Below, one piece after another: positions 1 through 12,738 of a stretch of DNA of 64,000 bases. This DNA comes from Blastomyces gilchristii SLH14081 (lineage: Eukaryota; Ascomycota; Eurotiomycetes; Onygenales; Ajellomycetaceae). The DNA lies in the NCBI RefSeq assembly GCF_000003855.2, contig NW_003101678.1, forward strand, positions 2,886,803 to 2,950,802, read 5' to 3'. Within the stretch, counting starts at the first letter, position 1. Each line of letters opens with the position of its first letter. Made by a program: the position numbers and the translations under genes. Under the pieces are notes generated by a model. The model saw only the letters and a program-made list of their open reading frames with translations. It did no database searches and was not told the origin of the DNA.

Positions 1-270
1 GGCTCTTCCGTAAATACTACTTCTACAATAGTCGCTAGCAGCCCGATAACAAGACCACGTGTCGCGTATCGGGAAGGCGGTACGTGGTGGTCCCGCACTG
101 CAGAAGAAGGATGCATCATAGTGGCCTCTAGCGACGAGTGCGTCAAGTTCCATGAGGTCTGGAGTGGGTCACAGAAGAGTACGGCTGGGGCCACTGGTCA
201 GTTGGGCGGGAGTCCTATACTGGAGAGTTTGGAGGGGATTGACCGGGAAGGAAGCGAGGTTATTAGATAA
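1..270 (+). CDS. 3' end of an unidentified gene, possibly WD-repeat protein (partial)
   Basis: Reading frame 1 is open from the window edge to a TAA at 268-270, giving the last 89 residues of a protein whose start lies outside the window. Around residues 34-56 the stretch EEGCIIVASSDECVKFHEVW has the alternating pattern of the last strands of a WD40 blade (compare the generic 'ivasgs.D..vkvwev' pattern). The rest is Ser/Thr/Gly-rich and looks like an unstructured C-terminal tail. The gene converges on UTP5, whose stop lies 710 bp away. I do not recognise the protein and the WD40 reading is only an inference from about 20 residues. A terminal exon beginning inside this stretch cannot be excluded. 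Confidence 0.5.
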   Translation, partial: GSSVNTTSTIVASSPITRPRVAYREGGTWWSRTAEEGCIIVASSDECVKFHEVWSGSQKSTAGATGQLGGSPILESLEGIDREGSEVIR

Positions 271-979
271 ATACCCCATATCGCGTTTTGTTTGTTCCCC
301 TAGACGGCGGGGTCGCTGTGAAGTCATACCCTGTTTTTTCCGCTCACTTTTTCTTCTTTGAAGCCCTAGGATTTGAACGTGTCTTGTTAGGTTGGGGCCT
401 TCTCTATCCTGCCGACTAATCCTTAGTCATTCCTAGATTCAGCGTTCTTGGGTGGACTTATTATTTTCTGCATTCTTAGCTTAGATTCTCTATGGCTAAT
501 GGCTCCGGTATAGATGGTTATGGAATCAATGTTATTCTTATCAATTTTCGGGTCGTTTTCATTCTCCCTCTTTTTGTCTTGTAGTTAGCACCGGGTGAGA
601 ATTAGAGTGTGGGTTAAAATAAATATATCTTCAAATTTTCCGGGTTAGACTGAACCACCTACTTTTAAACGCTGTGAAGGAGTTGGAAACAGACTATTTA
701 TCAGAGTTAGGTTTATATTTATTTCGAAATTATATAAGTAAAATCTCATACCTAGAGAGGCACGATAGGATACTAAGGAGCCAAAGACCAGTTACGTACA
801 TGCAGAGTGGGAGCTAGTTAACTGCCAGCAAAACTTGAACGAAGAACCAAATTTTAATGGACCGTGTTTATAAAAAGCCCAAAGAAATAAAAAAAATACC
901 TGAAACAGGATGAATAGAAAACAAATGGGTGAGGTAACAACAGGGAAGAAACAAAGTACAAAAAATAATCTCTATGCAT
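271..979. other. intergenic region between convergent genes
   Basis: Region between two converging 3' ends. It is AT-rich towards the right (about 600-960) and should hold the 3' UTRs and poly(A) sites of both neighbours. A 69-codon open stretch at 152-361 overlaps the partial gene in another frame and looks accidental. No repeat or RNA gene seen. Confidence 0.6.
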
Positions 980-3740
980 CTATCTTCGCGATTTTCCATG
1001 TTTTAACTTCCCTTTTTTCGACGAAGTAGGAGCAAGATCAATAGACTCATCCTCCTCAGAACCCGCAATAAAGTCCGCCATGCTACTCCCTTCATCCTCG
1101 TCGTCTTCATCGTCTTCCTCATCATCTTCCCCACCGGCACCTTCTCCATCCTCAGATTCCTCTGCCTCATCATCAAATAACTCTACCTCCTCGTCCTCGC
1201 TCTCCTCCTCTTCACCATCCTCCTCCTCCTCATCGGATGCCACTCCGTTAATAGCTAAGGGCATGTCCTCATCATCCTCTTCCTCTCCATCGCCGAGACC
1301 CGCACCGAGCACGCCTCGTTTCGCAGCCACACCACCAGCGGCAGCAGTGCCCTTAATGCGTCTGAGTCCATCTCCATCTTCATCCTCACTATCCACCAAA
1401 TCCTCCTCGCCTTCAACATAAATAACATCATCTTCATCATCTTCCTCAGAACCCACCGTGCCGGCGCCACGGCCACGACCACCAGGACCAGCAGCTCGCT
1501 GCAGATTCTGCCTAAGACCCAGCTGCGCATCAAGCATATCCAACTTCCCCTTCAACAACAGAAGAGACGGCAAACTCGCCGACCGCTGATCCATCACCTT
1601 AAACAGCGCGGTAATCTTGCGCAGCACCTCCGGCCTCCCCGCAATCGAGCCGCCATGCGCAATGCATGTCCACTGCACCCAGACGAGCAGGTGGCCGTAG
1701 CGGCCAGGGCGGCTGGAGAGGCGCTCAGCGAGCTTCTGGAGCAGGGTGGCAGCGAGCGACGAATTCATGCGCTGGATCGTGGCGCGGACGATGTTCATGT
1801 CTGTGGTGTGGAAGCAGGATTCCAGAAGGGAGTTGTCGTTCGTCGTGAGAGCTTGGGAGAGGACGGTGGAGAGAGAGAGGCCGGTGGGGAGCTGGAGAGC
1901 GGTGTTGGACTTGTTGGCTGTAGAGGTAAGGGCGCGGGTGTGGGCGTCTATATCTGCGTTTGCGTCGTCGAGCTCTGCTTCGACGTCGATGGGTTCGGCG
2001 GCGTGGGCGCGGACAAGTTCGCCGAAGGAGGGCTCGCCACCTTCTTCTGCGTCGGCGTCCACCATGTCGATATCTTCCTGTTGCTCTTGTGTTTTTGCGG
2101 GCTCTGACGCGTGTTTGGGTTGTGCGGGGTCTTCTTTTTCTTCCTCCATGTCCTCATCTTCATCCTCTTCATCAGAGGCTTCTTCCTCATCATCACTGGG
2201 GACTGGAATGTGGGTTCTCTGTTTCTCGCCCTCCTCTTCCATGGGGATTCCTTCTGCAACCCCGCCTTGTTCCACAACTGCATGGGACTCATCCACTTGA
2301 GTCCTACCAACATTCTTGACTCCATTCATCATTCCGGATCCAAGCATGGATGCGGACTTGCCGCGCATAATTTCCTTCTCTCCCTGGAACACGAGTTCTT
2401 CTGTATCCTCGTCTTGCCAACGTATCCTTTCAAACACCAGGTTAACACCGCCTTCAGCCCATGCAACGACCAAATCAGGTCCCTGGAAGCTAACCGAAGC
2501 GACAGGTACCACTGTTCGAGATTTATCAGGTCTGACAATCTTAATTACAGCTTCCGCACGGCGTGTCATTGCTTTTCCTCGCGGCTTCAGACTGTGCGCG
2601 GAACCGGCAGACTGGAGTTGGTGAAAGGGTTTAGAAAACAATTCGATGACACCATTCTGCGTAACTACAGCAAGAAACTGTCTTTGCAATTGATCTGATC
2701 TTGTAGATTCCTTACTATCCTTACCCTGGCCGCCCTTCTGAGGGGCCGAATAGAACGCCAATTGATCTATGTCGCTCTCAGCCACTAGAGTATTTGCGAT
2801 TTTCTTTTTCTGGATATCAAAGATGTTGATGTAACGGTCAGAATCAGAAGCAAGGAATTGCTCTGAGAGATTTCCAAGATCAGTGGAAGACGGTATTAGT
2901 GTATGGATGGAGTTTTTCATGGCACTGAACGAGACCACACCATCAGTGCCTTCAAGGCCTATTAGATACGGCGTTTGTGAAGCACATAGGATAGGAGGAT
3001 TGGATGGAACGGGCCGCGCAAGCGCAGAGACAGAAGCTGACGGCAGAGAAATGACTCTAAAGAAACATACGTTGTTAGAGAAAGCAATTTTTTCAGTTGC
3101 CAGCAGGAGACGAACAACGGAAATTGAAATTGAAAGAAGTCATAGCATACCGTATACTCCGGCCAGCTTTTAGATCCCACTGCACAAGCTTCCCGTCGCC
3201 ACCAATACTCCACCCTTCAGCCCCCGGATTGTTCACCGTGAACTTAAAATCCCTAATACCCTTTTCATGTCCGCCCGAAAGAGTCCCAACGATCCTATCT
3301 TCAGCGGGCGAGTACATTCGAATATCAGACGAACTTGTACCAAAGGCAATAGCCACATTGCTCGCATTATCGCCATCAGCATTGACAATGCCATTTACCC
3401 CAGATGAGCTGCGCTTGCGTTTCTTCTTCGTATGTTGATCGCGATCTCTGCCCTGATGAGAATCACCATAGTACCCCCAATCCAGCGAAGTGATGGCTTC
3501 TCTTGGATTCACTGCATGCTCGCAATGTAGACGGCCCGAACCTATCTCATGCACGCGGAGATGCTGCGAGTCAAGGCCCTGGATGACAGATGCAAAAAGC
3601 GCCAGTTGATACTCGGATGGGGAGAATGCGGAGCGGAGGATGGAAGATTTATTTGCAGAGAGAGGTGAGGGGGATGCTGATGGAGCTGCGGCCGAGGAGA
3701 TTTTCGACACGGGGCCTCTTGAGCCCTTCTTGGTCCCCAT
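980..3740 (-). CDS. UTP5: U3 snoRNP / small-subunit processome protein Utp5 (WDR43 family)
   Basis: Two exons, complement(980..3056, 3151..3740); the intron 3057-3150 has GTATG..TTTAG ends and joins SIR to VISLPS in frame, giving about 888 aa. Exon 1 holds the N-terminal WD40 part (for example ...VQWDLKAGRSIR), the blades continue in exon 2, and the Utp12-type helical domain follows at roughly residues 570-710 (PTGLSLSTVLSQAL, then RYGHLLVWVQW). The tail is an extremely acidic Glu/Asp/Ser stretch ending in a basic KKGKLKHGKSRR. Utp5 is a t-UTP/UtpA subunit that binds nascent pre-rRNA in the nucleolus and supports 18S rRNA processing and Pol I transcription (family knowledge). The ATG at 3740 is followed by a basic, Ser/Ala-rich leader typical of this family. 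The acidic tail is encoded by GA-rich repeats that produce a false poly-Ser frame on the opposite strand. Confidence 0.9.
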
Positions 3741-4444
3741 GGTTTTTATATTAGATATGTCGAGGGGGAGATGCGGTAAGGGATTGAAGGAGGCGGAGAG
3801 GGGGAGGAGAGTAGCGGAATGTGCAGATCCGCAAATTTGTCGGGAGCTGTACCGGGGTTATACGGTGGAGTGGATGGGATGTTTGAATCCGGCCGCCTGG
3901 CAAAACTCTCTTTTCTTTCTCTCTCTTTATATTCCTCTCTCTCAACACATGTACTTCCCGCGTTTGGATGTTTTGCTTGTGTGAAAAAAAGTTGATGCTG
4001 AAAAATATCGCGCCTGGCCGGATCGAGGTTAGCGCCAAGTAATAGACCAGATTAGTCAGAATGCCGCCAGGGACAGAAAGGTTATTCCGAGGCCGACCCC
4101 TTCATAGAGATTAATTACCAAGTACACTACATTACATTTGCCTTAGCAACATTGCTCTCATCAATGACTGGGAAAGTTGGACTGTGCCTTTGATTAGATG
4201 ATACCAAGCTTGTTGGTCGCTGCTATTTAATACGTGCTCATGACCGAATGTCTATGCAATGTACCCAACCCTAAGCTTTTCCTCTCCGGCCGAATGTGTC
4301 TGGTATGGCAAGAGAGAAAGTGGAGTCTTGACTCAAGCTGATTAGTGATTGAATGATAGGTTATCCTTCTACGAATGACTTTAATGTTCACTTATCTTCG
4401 AAAATTCCTCTGGATGCGACCATTGCCTCAGCGAGGAATGAAAG
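3741..4444. other. intergenic region: UTP5 promoter side
   Basis: Upstream of the leftward UTP5 gene. The first 300 bases include a pyrimidine-rich run near 3905-3950. No convincing gene, repeat or RNA seen. Confidence 0.5.
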
Positions 4445-4763
4445 TTGGTTGTATGGTCCCAAAATTCCTTCTTGATATCATTGCATGCGAGGGAACTCAA
4501 GCGATCAACACAGCCCAGCGTTGAAAGAATGTTGTCTACGCCTATTCTATTATTGCACGGAACAGACGATGCGTGGATTGATGTTGAACTAGGTCGACAG
4601 GCATGTCGAAACTTAAACCAAAATCGGGCTGCATGTGGATTGGGTCGAACACTCTGGAGCGGATAATGAAGGACACCGGATAAGGGAGCCGGAAGGCATT
4701 GATGATATTGTTGCCTTTGTGGAAGCTTCTTTTGCCTCGCGAATGGAAAGGAGAGAAGGATAA
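4445..4763 (+). pseudogene. remnant of an acyl-protein thioesterase / Abhydrolase_2 gene
   Basis: Two adjacent frames carry the C-terminal half of an acyl-protein-thioesterase-like alpha/beta hydrolase. Frame 4445 reads ...STPILLLHGTDDAWIDVELG up to about 4615, containing the HGTDD segment with the triad Asp. From 4635 the frame changes by one base and reads VDWVEHSGADNEGHRIREPE, containing the GH segment with the triad His, then GIDDIVAFVEASF and a natural-looking TAA at 4761-4763. The half with the nucleophile GxSxG motif is missing: the upstream sequence (about 4140-4440) has no matching open frame. The family normally reads GHW where this copy has GHR. Frame break plus missing 5' half indicate a decayed copy, not an intron-containing gene, because no GT..AG pair restores the frame across the short break. 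The family deacylates S-palmitoylated proteins or lysolipids. Confidence 0.75.
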
Positions 4764-7700
4764 GCGAGTAGAAGCCAAGCAGGAGTTAAATACTAGTCAT
4801 TTCCTGTTTCCTGTGGTTATGCCAGGTGGGCAGGTAAATGCTAGCTCCTGCGACGTCCTCACCTTTCGCTGTTTCAGGCGGCCACCCTATCCGTGCAGCA
4901 ACCAGTTCTCGCTCATATTACCTGCCACAGACATCCTGTTAATTCTTATCAATCTCCTGATATCCTAACAAAATGTTTCCAAAAAGCTGAATATCTTTGG
5001 CCTTCCTGTCGCTCAACAGCAAGTTGCCTTCATTCCATCCTCACTAAGGAATCAAATGAATAGAGGGGAAAAACGCCCCATCTGATATGATTGTGAATGT
5101 TCAGAAGCCATTAGTTTCAAGACAGATGATAATGTATCATATGAATTGTAAAATTTTGTTCATTCAGGATTCATTGAACAAAGGAATGAAAGGAAGAACA
5201 AAAAGAACATCAACCACCCATTCAAATTTCATGCTCCGAGTGAAATGACACTGCGAAATCACTCCCTGAAAAGCCAATGGTTGACAAAGTTTACAGACCT
5301 AGAAGGACGGGCCAGTAAACCTCCAGCGTATATTAATCACGGGGAGCAAGGTAAAACAGTCCAAGGATAAATTTATCCTTTTTTTGCCAGGACAAGAGAA
5401 TATAAGAGGAAGTTTCGGGGAAATTGAAACTATCATCAGCATCCCACGGCCCATGAAACCTGACGCTGGGGCGGGGAGGAGGAGGTGGCCTCACACGCAC
5501 ACAAACGCAGAGGTTCCAAGGATATCCTCATAGGATAAAGATTTCTCTGCGCAGACACACACATCGCTCAAAAAGCTCCGTTGGGGGTACCTAGGTGCCT
5601 AGGTAAGTGGGCCAGACCACCTGCATTTGGTGATGTAATCAATCCCTAGTTATCTATATTTAGATTGCAGCGTGGCAGCCATGATGGGATGGAGACATTG
5701 CAGGATGCATGATTGATGCTGTTGCTGGATTTTTCTCTTTTTTTTTTTTTTGGCTTTCAGGTTGATCAACTGTGACATGACTGAATGTGTGGGCAAGTGT
5801 GGGTGAAGGTTGGGTATATGTGTAAGTGCAAGTGTAACTACCCTAGAGTATCTGCAAGGGGTTGCCTGTTTCTGAAAGAAAAGAGAAATGAAGAGAGGTG
5901 AACAAAAATTACTCATTCACATATAGAGTGAAATGATTTTTAAGTGTTGGAAATCAAGTTCCACCGGTATCTGAGCGCTGAATATATAGATGTTGTGGAT
6001 TGAGTACTGCTCATTGACCTCCCAGGTTCTGATAACAATTTCGGGAATGATTTGATATATTCTGTATAAATCAGCCTCTCCACTCCCAATGATACGCAGT
6101 TTCTGCAGCAGTGTTTCAGGCTGGGACAGGTTAAAGGTCTGCCTTGCTCCAAGAGGAGGATGAATAAAGGATGAAGCAACAGGCACAGCGGGCGGATATA
6201 GAGCGGAAGAAGGACGCGCTTCCAAGGCGGGTAGCCTCCTGTTAGTTCGCGTATTAAGTAAGCATAGAAGTTTGCGAACAGCCAGTGGACGAATTTCATT
6301 GGTTGGCCAGGCACTTGATTTTCCCCCAAAAATCTTGGCATACGAATTTGGCGACCTGCCCGCAACGGCATTATTATTATTTCTATACGGAGTAGTCAAA
6401 AACGGAGAAGTGTCGGGGTTAAACCCTAGGAAATCAAAAGCAGGAAAAAAGGTACCGGCTAAGCCCTAATTGCAGACTGTTCTATTATTATTATTCCGCA
6501 TGGGGGGAATACCTAGGTAATTCCAGGTTTTCCTGGATTGCACAATCCTGTCGCCTCCTTGTGGTTTATTTCTGACAAGAAACATGCATGGAATGTTAAA
6601 TATTGTGTATGTATCACATCTTAAATTGATCAATTTTGCGCTGCCTAAAAAAACAATATTATGTGTGTATCAAGGATGCATGTCATGGACTGGACTGGGG
6701 GGTTTGCAGGACATGTTTATTACGTCAATACAGAGAACAGTCAGTGATACAGTCATCTATTTTGTGGCTGTGGCAAGGCGGTAACTTTTGTTCTGTGTTT
6801 GTATCAGCGGTTTGGTTTCGGCATTGAAGCCTTGAAAGCAGGCCAGAAGCAGCAAACAGAATGTAACCAAAATACCGAAAAGCAGAGCAAAATTACAATA
6901 TGAACAGGGATGGTGGGGCGTGTGATTCGGAAAGGGGAGGGCACTATAGCCAATGAGAACATACGCCAAGACCAGGATGACGCGTGGCAGCCAATCAACG
7001 CGGGCAGAATGGCATCAACAAGGATCGCCGCCTTTAGTAGCGTCATCCGAGGCTAGCGGGACAGACTGCTCTGGTTCCCTGGCACGGACTGGCAGCGAGA
7101 GGACTGCCCGTACTTAAGGATTCTAGCATCCCCTCTGTTTCCTCAGTCTCTCTTTTTGCTCGCCTCCTCGCCTCGCGTCTTCCCGTCACGCACTTTATCT
7201 CCCTTATCGCCACGCTTTCGTCTGCTCACCAACCCAGCCCAACCCTAGAAACGCGGCTTGTATCCTTACGCGCACGGCCTTTCTGCACTGTCAGATTTAT
7301 CAATTCGGTTCGTATTATTGCCCCTTGTCTTCTACCGCTTATTGCCACTTCCTAGTTGGCCTGTATTTTTTTATTTGCCCAGCTGCAAGGCCGACCCTGA
7401 CTTGCCTTGTTGTGAGACTGTATTCCTCTAAGTGCTGCCCCGTGAATAATTCTAGGGCATAATAATTTTTGTATAACTTGGACACTTCATACACACACTT
7501 ACATGCACGTCCCATATGATTCCTAGCCTCCTGTACTCTCCAGTCTCTTTGTCATCTGATATGTACTCCGTACATGTACAGTACATCCCCTACCAGTTAC
7601 CTAGGTAGCTTTTTCCGCTCCTGCCTTGTCCTTTTCTGGTTAGCAGCGGGATTCTCCGCATCACCTTTTTTTTCCGCTGGCTTTTTGTCAGTGCACGGAG

Positions 7701-8468
7701 TGTTCCTCTCTTCCCTCCTTCATTCCTAGCCAATCACCTGCACTCTTTTACCTCGCTCTCCAGCAGCTCTGCTCTGTTCCGCTGCCTGTTGCTTAGTCAT
7801 CTTTCCACGTGGCCACAAGCTTTCCCGTCAACTTTCTTGGCAATATAAATTGCGCATCCTTCGCTCTGCTTCTTCTTCTTCCTTTTCTGCTTCCCCCCCT
7901 CTTTGGCACTACTGTCTCGCCAACCACCCCCTATTGAAACCACTGTCAACAACAAATCACGCAACAGAAAAGCAGACATTGTTGTGGGAAATTATTCTTT
8001 TCTCAATCATTGTACCCTGTGTTTACTAATATCTAGTGGATATTACTTGATTTTCTTTTGCTGCTGCCGGCTGCTTTCTCATACATACAACATCTCTTTT
8101 ATCCACGCATGGCTCTGACCATAACTCTGTCGTGTCTAGTCTAATATAATATTCTGACTTAGATTAGAGATAGGGGACATCGACCCATAGCTTTGTGGCC
8201 CAAAAACAAAACAACAAGATCAAAAGTCGGGATTAATATCAGATTTCCCGCCCAGCCAGCCAAGCTTACCAGAGTCGCGCATTCTCTCAATTGGTCTACT
8301 CTATTTGCTCCGTGACGCGTTAATACGTCCTGTCTATCCTCTTCATCCAAGACGGACTCTATCCCGCCCTCTCCTTTCTCTGGTGCTCGGATTTCCCGGC
8401 GGGCCAGGGCGCGCGCGTGTTTACCCTTCATCTATCACCCCCTGTGTTGCCTCACGTGATCGTCGCTG
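4764..8468. other. 3.7-kb non-coding region upstream of BDF1
   Basis: No recognisable gene. A 160-codon open frame on the minus strand (5917-6399) starts with ATG but overlaps a second open frame (5940-6371), has no domain, and is not supported as a gene. The right part (about 7120-8460) is pyrimidine-rich with TCTC/CTTCC runs, as expected for the promoter and a long 5' leader of BDF1. TACTCCGTA-type 9-mers occur at 6386 and 7564, the second directly followed by ACATGTAC. Confidence 0.5.
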
Positions 8469-11400
8469 ATGGTCATGGCAACTCCTCCCCCAGACACTGC
8501 TGTCGCGGAGAGCAAGCCCCAGCAACCTCCCGTTGTTGATCAGGTTTCTCTTGATGCGAACTTATTTGGGTGAGTACTCTCCCTCTCTCTCTACCTATAT
8601 CTGTTTCTATATTTTGCTTTGTATCTATCTATTCTATTATATATCCCGTATATACCTCTTTGTACTGCTGCCATGAATGCTTTAGAGACGTGGCGGGATC
8701 ATTCAGGCTAACTGCCGTAACCTACCAAAACAATAGTGGTAACCCGACTCTAGAAACGAAAACAGTTGCCGTGAGGCTTTCTGAAACCATGTCTTCTGAA
8801 GCCCAGGTAGTCAAGGAGCCTGCTGCTACAGATGAAAACAAACCTCTTTCGCCGGTAGTAAACGGTAATGGGGTGGTGGGCACCACTAAAGTTGAGGCTG
8901 CCGATACTGCTTCTCCCCTTTCTCCACTCGAAGCATCCCGCCCCAAATCACCACTAAGTCAAGAAATAGCTACAGCTCCACCAGCAGACGTTCAAGTGTC
9001 GACAAATCCTGGGTCACAGACTACGCCAGAGGTAGATTTAGATTTGCCAGCCACACAACCGGAGAAAGAGGCAGCTGCCTTGAAACCAGAAACGACCCCT
9101 GTTGCTGCGAAGGAATCCATGGATTTGGATGAACTTCCTCAAGCTTCTTCTGAGCTTGCCAGCGCGCAAGCGTCTTCAACCACGAGTGCCCAACCGAAAG
9201 AATCACAAGTAGAAACTGAGCCTTTCCCCGTAGACGCAACGTCGAAAGAAGCTGCTGGGTCAACGAATGAATCTCTCCCGTCTTCTACGAATGAACAGCA
9301 ACCGTCACTGCCAGCTCAAAGGGAAGAAGCACCCGCTTCCTCAGATGTTCCCACCCCTCCCCCTCCCCCTGTTCCCGAAACTGCAACTATCCCTTCTCAA
9401 ACAGCCCCTACCCAAACTAACATGCCATCTCTTTCCCAAACTTCACAACTATCTCCTCCTGCAACCACCGGCTCCATTGAATCACAAGCACCAAAATCAG
9501 AAGAGCCAAAACCTGAGCCTGTCATGCCAGCACCGGTCGCAGCACAACTGCAACCAGACCAGGAGATGGTAGATGCCCCTCCTGTGTCTCCCACTAAGGT
9601 AACGCGGGAGAGGGATGAGGATATGGATGAGGAACCGGCCCCAAAGCGAAGTAAGAAGGATGATACTGCAGGTGATGCTGCACCTGCTGTGCCAGAGTTT
9701 AAAGTTCCCGAATTGCCACCGGTACCAGCGGGTGCAGGCAGTGATTCGTTGCGGTCAGAAGCCCCTCTCACCACAAAACAGTTGAAATTCTTGGTCCGAT
9801 GCATTCAGGGTTTGAAGCGTGTACATGATTCCCGATTTTTCCGTGAACCGGTAGACCCTGTTAAGCTGAATATCCCAAACTACCCGCTTATTATTAAACA
9901 GCCCATGGATTTGCGAACCATTGAAGAGAAATTGAAATCAGGGTCCTATGCTTCGCTCGCTGCAGTTATTTCTGATTTCGACTTGATGATTGACAACTCC
10001 GTTACCTTCAATGGACCGGAGCATATGGTTAGCGTGGAAGGCCTGAGACTCAAGCAGAACTTCGAGCGCCATTTGGCCAAACTGCCTGGCCCAGATGAAG
10101 TGGAAACAAGCCCTGCTCAAAAGAAGGCCAAGAAAGTGGCTACTGCGCCCACAAAAACTCAACCTGCTCGACGTGACTCAAGAGCGGTTGGAAACAATGC
10201 GCGACCGACAAATGCGGCGTCACCCACAACAACGTTTGCGCTTGGACCCGAGGGTTTGCCTCTCATCCGCCGCGATTCCACCACCGCGGATGGGCGGCCA
10301 AAACGTTCTATCCACCCTCCAAAAAATCGCGATCTACCCTACAGCGCAAAGCCCAAGAAGAAGAAATATCAGTGGGAACTGAAGTTCTGTCAGGAGGTAC
10401 TAGACGAGCTCCATAAAAAGAAACATGAACCCATCGCCCTTCCGTTCTATTACCCCGTTGACCCAGTGGCCTTGAATATTCCGACATACCACAGTATAAT
10501 TAAGAAACCCATGGATTTACAAACTGTCCAAACCAGGCTGCAAACCGGCCAGTACGAGAATGCCAAGGAGATGGAGGCTGACATCCGTTTAATATTCAAA
10601 AATTGCTACAAGTTCAACATCCCTGGCGATCCGACCTACAATGCTGGGAAGAGTTTGGAGGAGGTCTTCGATAACAAATGGAGCCAGAAGCGTCGATGGA
10701 TCGAAGCTCATGAACCATCCTCTGGCCACCAAAGCGCTGGCACGTCAGAAAACGGTAGTGAATCAGAGGGTGAGGATAGTGAGGAGGACAATGACCAGGA
10801 GAAATTAAATCAACTTCAGAAACAAATTGCGGAGATGTCTAAGCAAGTAGAGGCAATTACTCAAAAGAAGAAAAAGACCCCACCCAGTAGCTCGAAGAAA
10901 TCGGGCAAATCCAAATCTGGCAAGAAGGACAGTAAGAAGGGTTCTGGCACAACGGGAGGCTCGTCTGGGAAGAGGGATAAGAAGAGCGCTTCGAAATCCA
11001 GCAAGCCTGAGAAGCAGCATTGGGTTACGTATCGCGAAAAGCAAATTATTTCTCACGGTATTAGCAGCTTGCCTGAAAAGAGAATGACCGAGGCGCTTAA
11101 AATTATTCAGTCAAATGTCCCTGGATTAAAGGTACGCACTTTATTTGACATTTCGAATTGCTCTTTACAACATAAACTGACTTTGAGGATGATGCTCAGG
11201 ATACCAAAGAAGCGGAAATTGAACTTGATATCGACGAGCTACCCAACGAGGTTCTCCTTGTGCTTCTAAGATTCGTGAAGAAACATGCACCAGCGGCTAT
11301 GGAAATTGATGAGCCGGAACCCGAACCTGTTCCCGTTGTGGCTCCACCGAAGCCCAAGAAGAATAAGCCTATGAGCAAGTATGAGCAGGAAGCACGGATC

Positions 11401-11614
11401 AATAGTATTGAGGGCACCATCTCCCGCTTCCAGGGTGGTGGCGGTGGCGGTAGAGGAGGTTACTCACAACCTAGTATGTTACCTTTAATATCCTCCTATT
11501 CGCTTTCATCAGAAATATTAATTACTAACAATATCCTTTTCAACAGTACAATCCGTCGAAATGCCTGAGACCAGCGACGACGAAGATGACTCGGAAGAAA
11601 GTGAGGAAGAGTAG
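8469..11614 (+). CDS. BDF1: BET-family double bromodomain protein (Bdf1-like)
   Basis: Preferred model join(8469..8569, 8737..11131, 11200..11473, 11547..11614), 945 aa. The N-terminal 380 residues are Pro/Ser/Thr/Glu-rich and disordered. Bromodomain 1 lies at about 382-481 (FFREPVDPVKLNIPNYPLII, acetyl-lysine-binding Asn in DNSVTFNGP). Bromodomain 2 lies at about 583-682 (FYYPVDPVALNIPTYHSIIK, Asn in NCYKFNIPGD). A Glu/Gln coiled segment and a Lys-rich region follow, then the ET domain at about 797-863 (GISSLPEKRMTEALKIIQ ... ELDIDELPNEVLL), a Gly-rich stretch and an acidic C-terminus. Bdf1 binds acetylated H4 tails and links to TFIID and SWR-C. The acceptors at 8736 and 11199 were chosen because CTAAC/CTGAC branch points sit 19-27 nt upstream; acceptors at 8685 and 11187 also keep the frame. 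The alternative ATG at 8475 is in frame. Confidence 0.92.
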
Positions 11615-12738
11615 ATCCCTTGAAGCTGAAAATTATCAGCTCCTTGCTACGCGTTGTTGCCATGCCCTTTGGGACGAACAGACAGTCAAACATCCTTTCT
11701 GCTCTTTGAGATGCTTTTTAATCTGAGTTTTTGCACCCCTCCTTTTCCCTCTTGCTCTTCGGCTTCACTTATGCTGTCATATCCATCTATTTACCCCAGC
11801 CCCGTGCGATTGCTGGAATTCTCACGACGACCCCATAGGGATGATAATGTTACTATAAAAGCTATCCACGAATCAAAGACACACAAAACATAACACTTGC
11901 AGGCGCCCTTGATCGGATACTTTGGACGGTTTTTTCTTCTTTTTCTTGTTCCTTATTTCACTGTTTTTTCAGTACTGCAATTCTTCACAAGCCAGGGGGT
12001 ATGGTTGTTGCTGTCTTAAACATCTTGTATCTCACGCGTGCATCAGACAGGAGGTTTTAGGTTTTTTATCTTCTTCAGTTTGTTCTTTCCCCCTATCTCT
12101 CTCTTCTTACCCTTCTCCCTGTATGCTTTTTTTAAATTGTATCTATTATTATTATTACCTTTTTTTTTGTTTTTTAATAAATTTGAAAAATGAGATCAAG
12201 ACGAAAACGAAGAAGAGCAAACTAAGAGAAGAGCGAAAAATCAAGATCCCTTTATTATTTGCTTATTGCTAAATGATTCTAGAGATTACAACTACTAAGT
12301 ATTCGTGTGAAGATCGCTGAAGCCTGCCTCTCTGTATAAACGTAACATCAAGAACTCAGTGGCATCATTTTCGTTTGGTTCTGCTTCACCGTCTTCCTAC
12401 CACTACTCATTGGTTATCTAATAGGGCTTTAACCGATTTGATTTATAGATACTATTACCATTGGGGGTATAGAGATATTCCCTCACCTTCCTTCCCCCTT
12501 CCATTTAAACACATTCCATTGGTAAGAATACACTTGCTAAAGATGTGTACAGTTCGTAATTTGTAAATACATAATCCGTACTCCGTACATACATTAAGTT
12601 ACATGCCCCGGCAGGGTTTCCATGTAGCACGTCCGTGAAAGCAAAAGAAAATCAATGAGTGGTACACGACGCAACCTACCCTCTCTATGCATATAAAATA
12701 CAAACGATAAATAAATACACCTGGATGACGCTGGCTGA
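11615..12738. other. intergenic region between convergent BDF1 and VSB1
   Basis: The 3' ends of BDF1 and the leftward transporter face each other. T-rich tracts lie around 11930-12180. A TACTCCGTA 9-mer sits at 12579. Small open frames here are T-rich artefacts. Confidence 0.6.

Noticed and set aside
152..361. 69-codon plus-strand open frame
   Set aside because: Overlaps the partial gene end in another frame and has no domain.
1080..1421. Plus-strand poly-Ser open frame of 113 codons
   Set aside because: Exact opposite-strand image of the acidic Glu/Asp tail of UTP5; composition is explained by that repeat.
5917..6399. 160-codon minus-strand open frame with ATG
   Set aside because: A second open frame overlaps it on the same strand, no domain or splice context, and low protein-like character.
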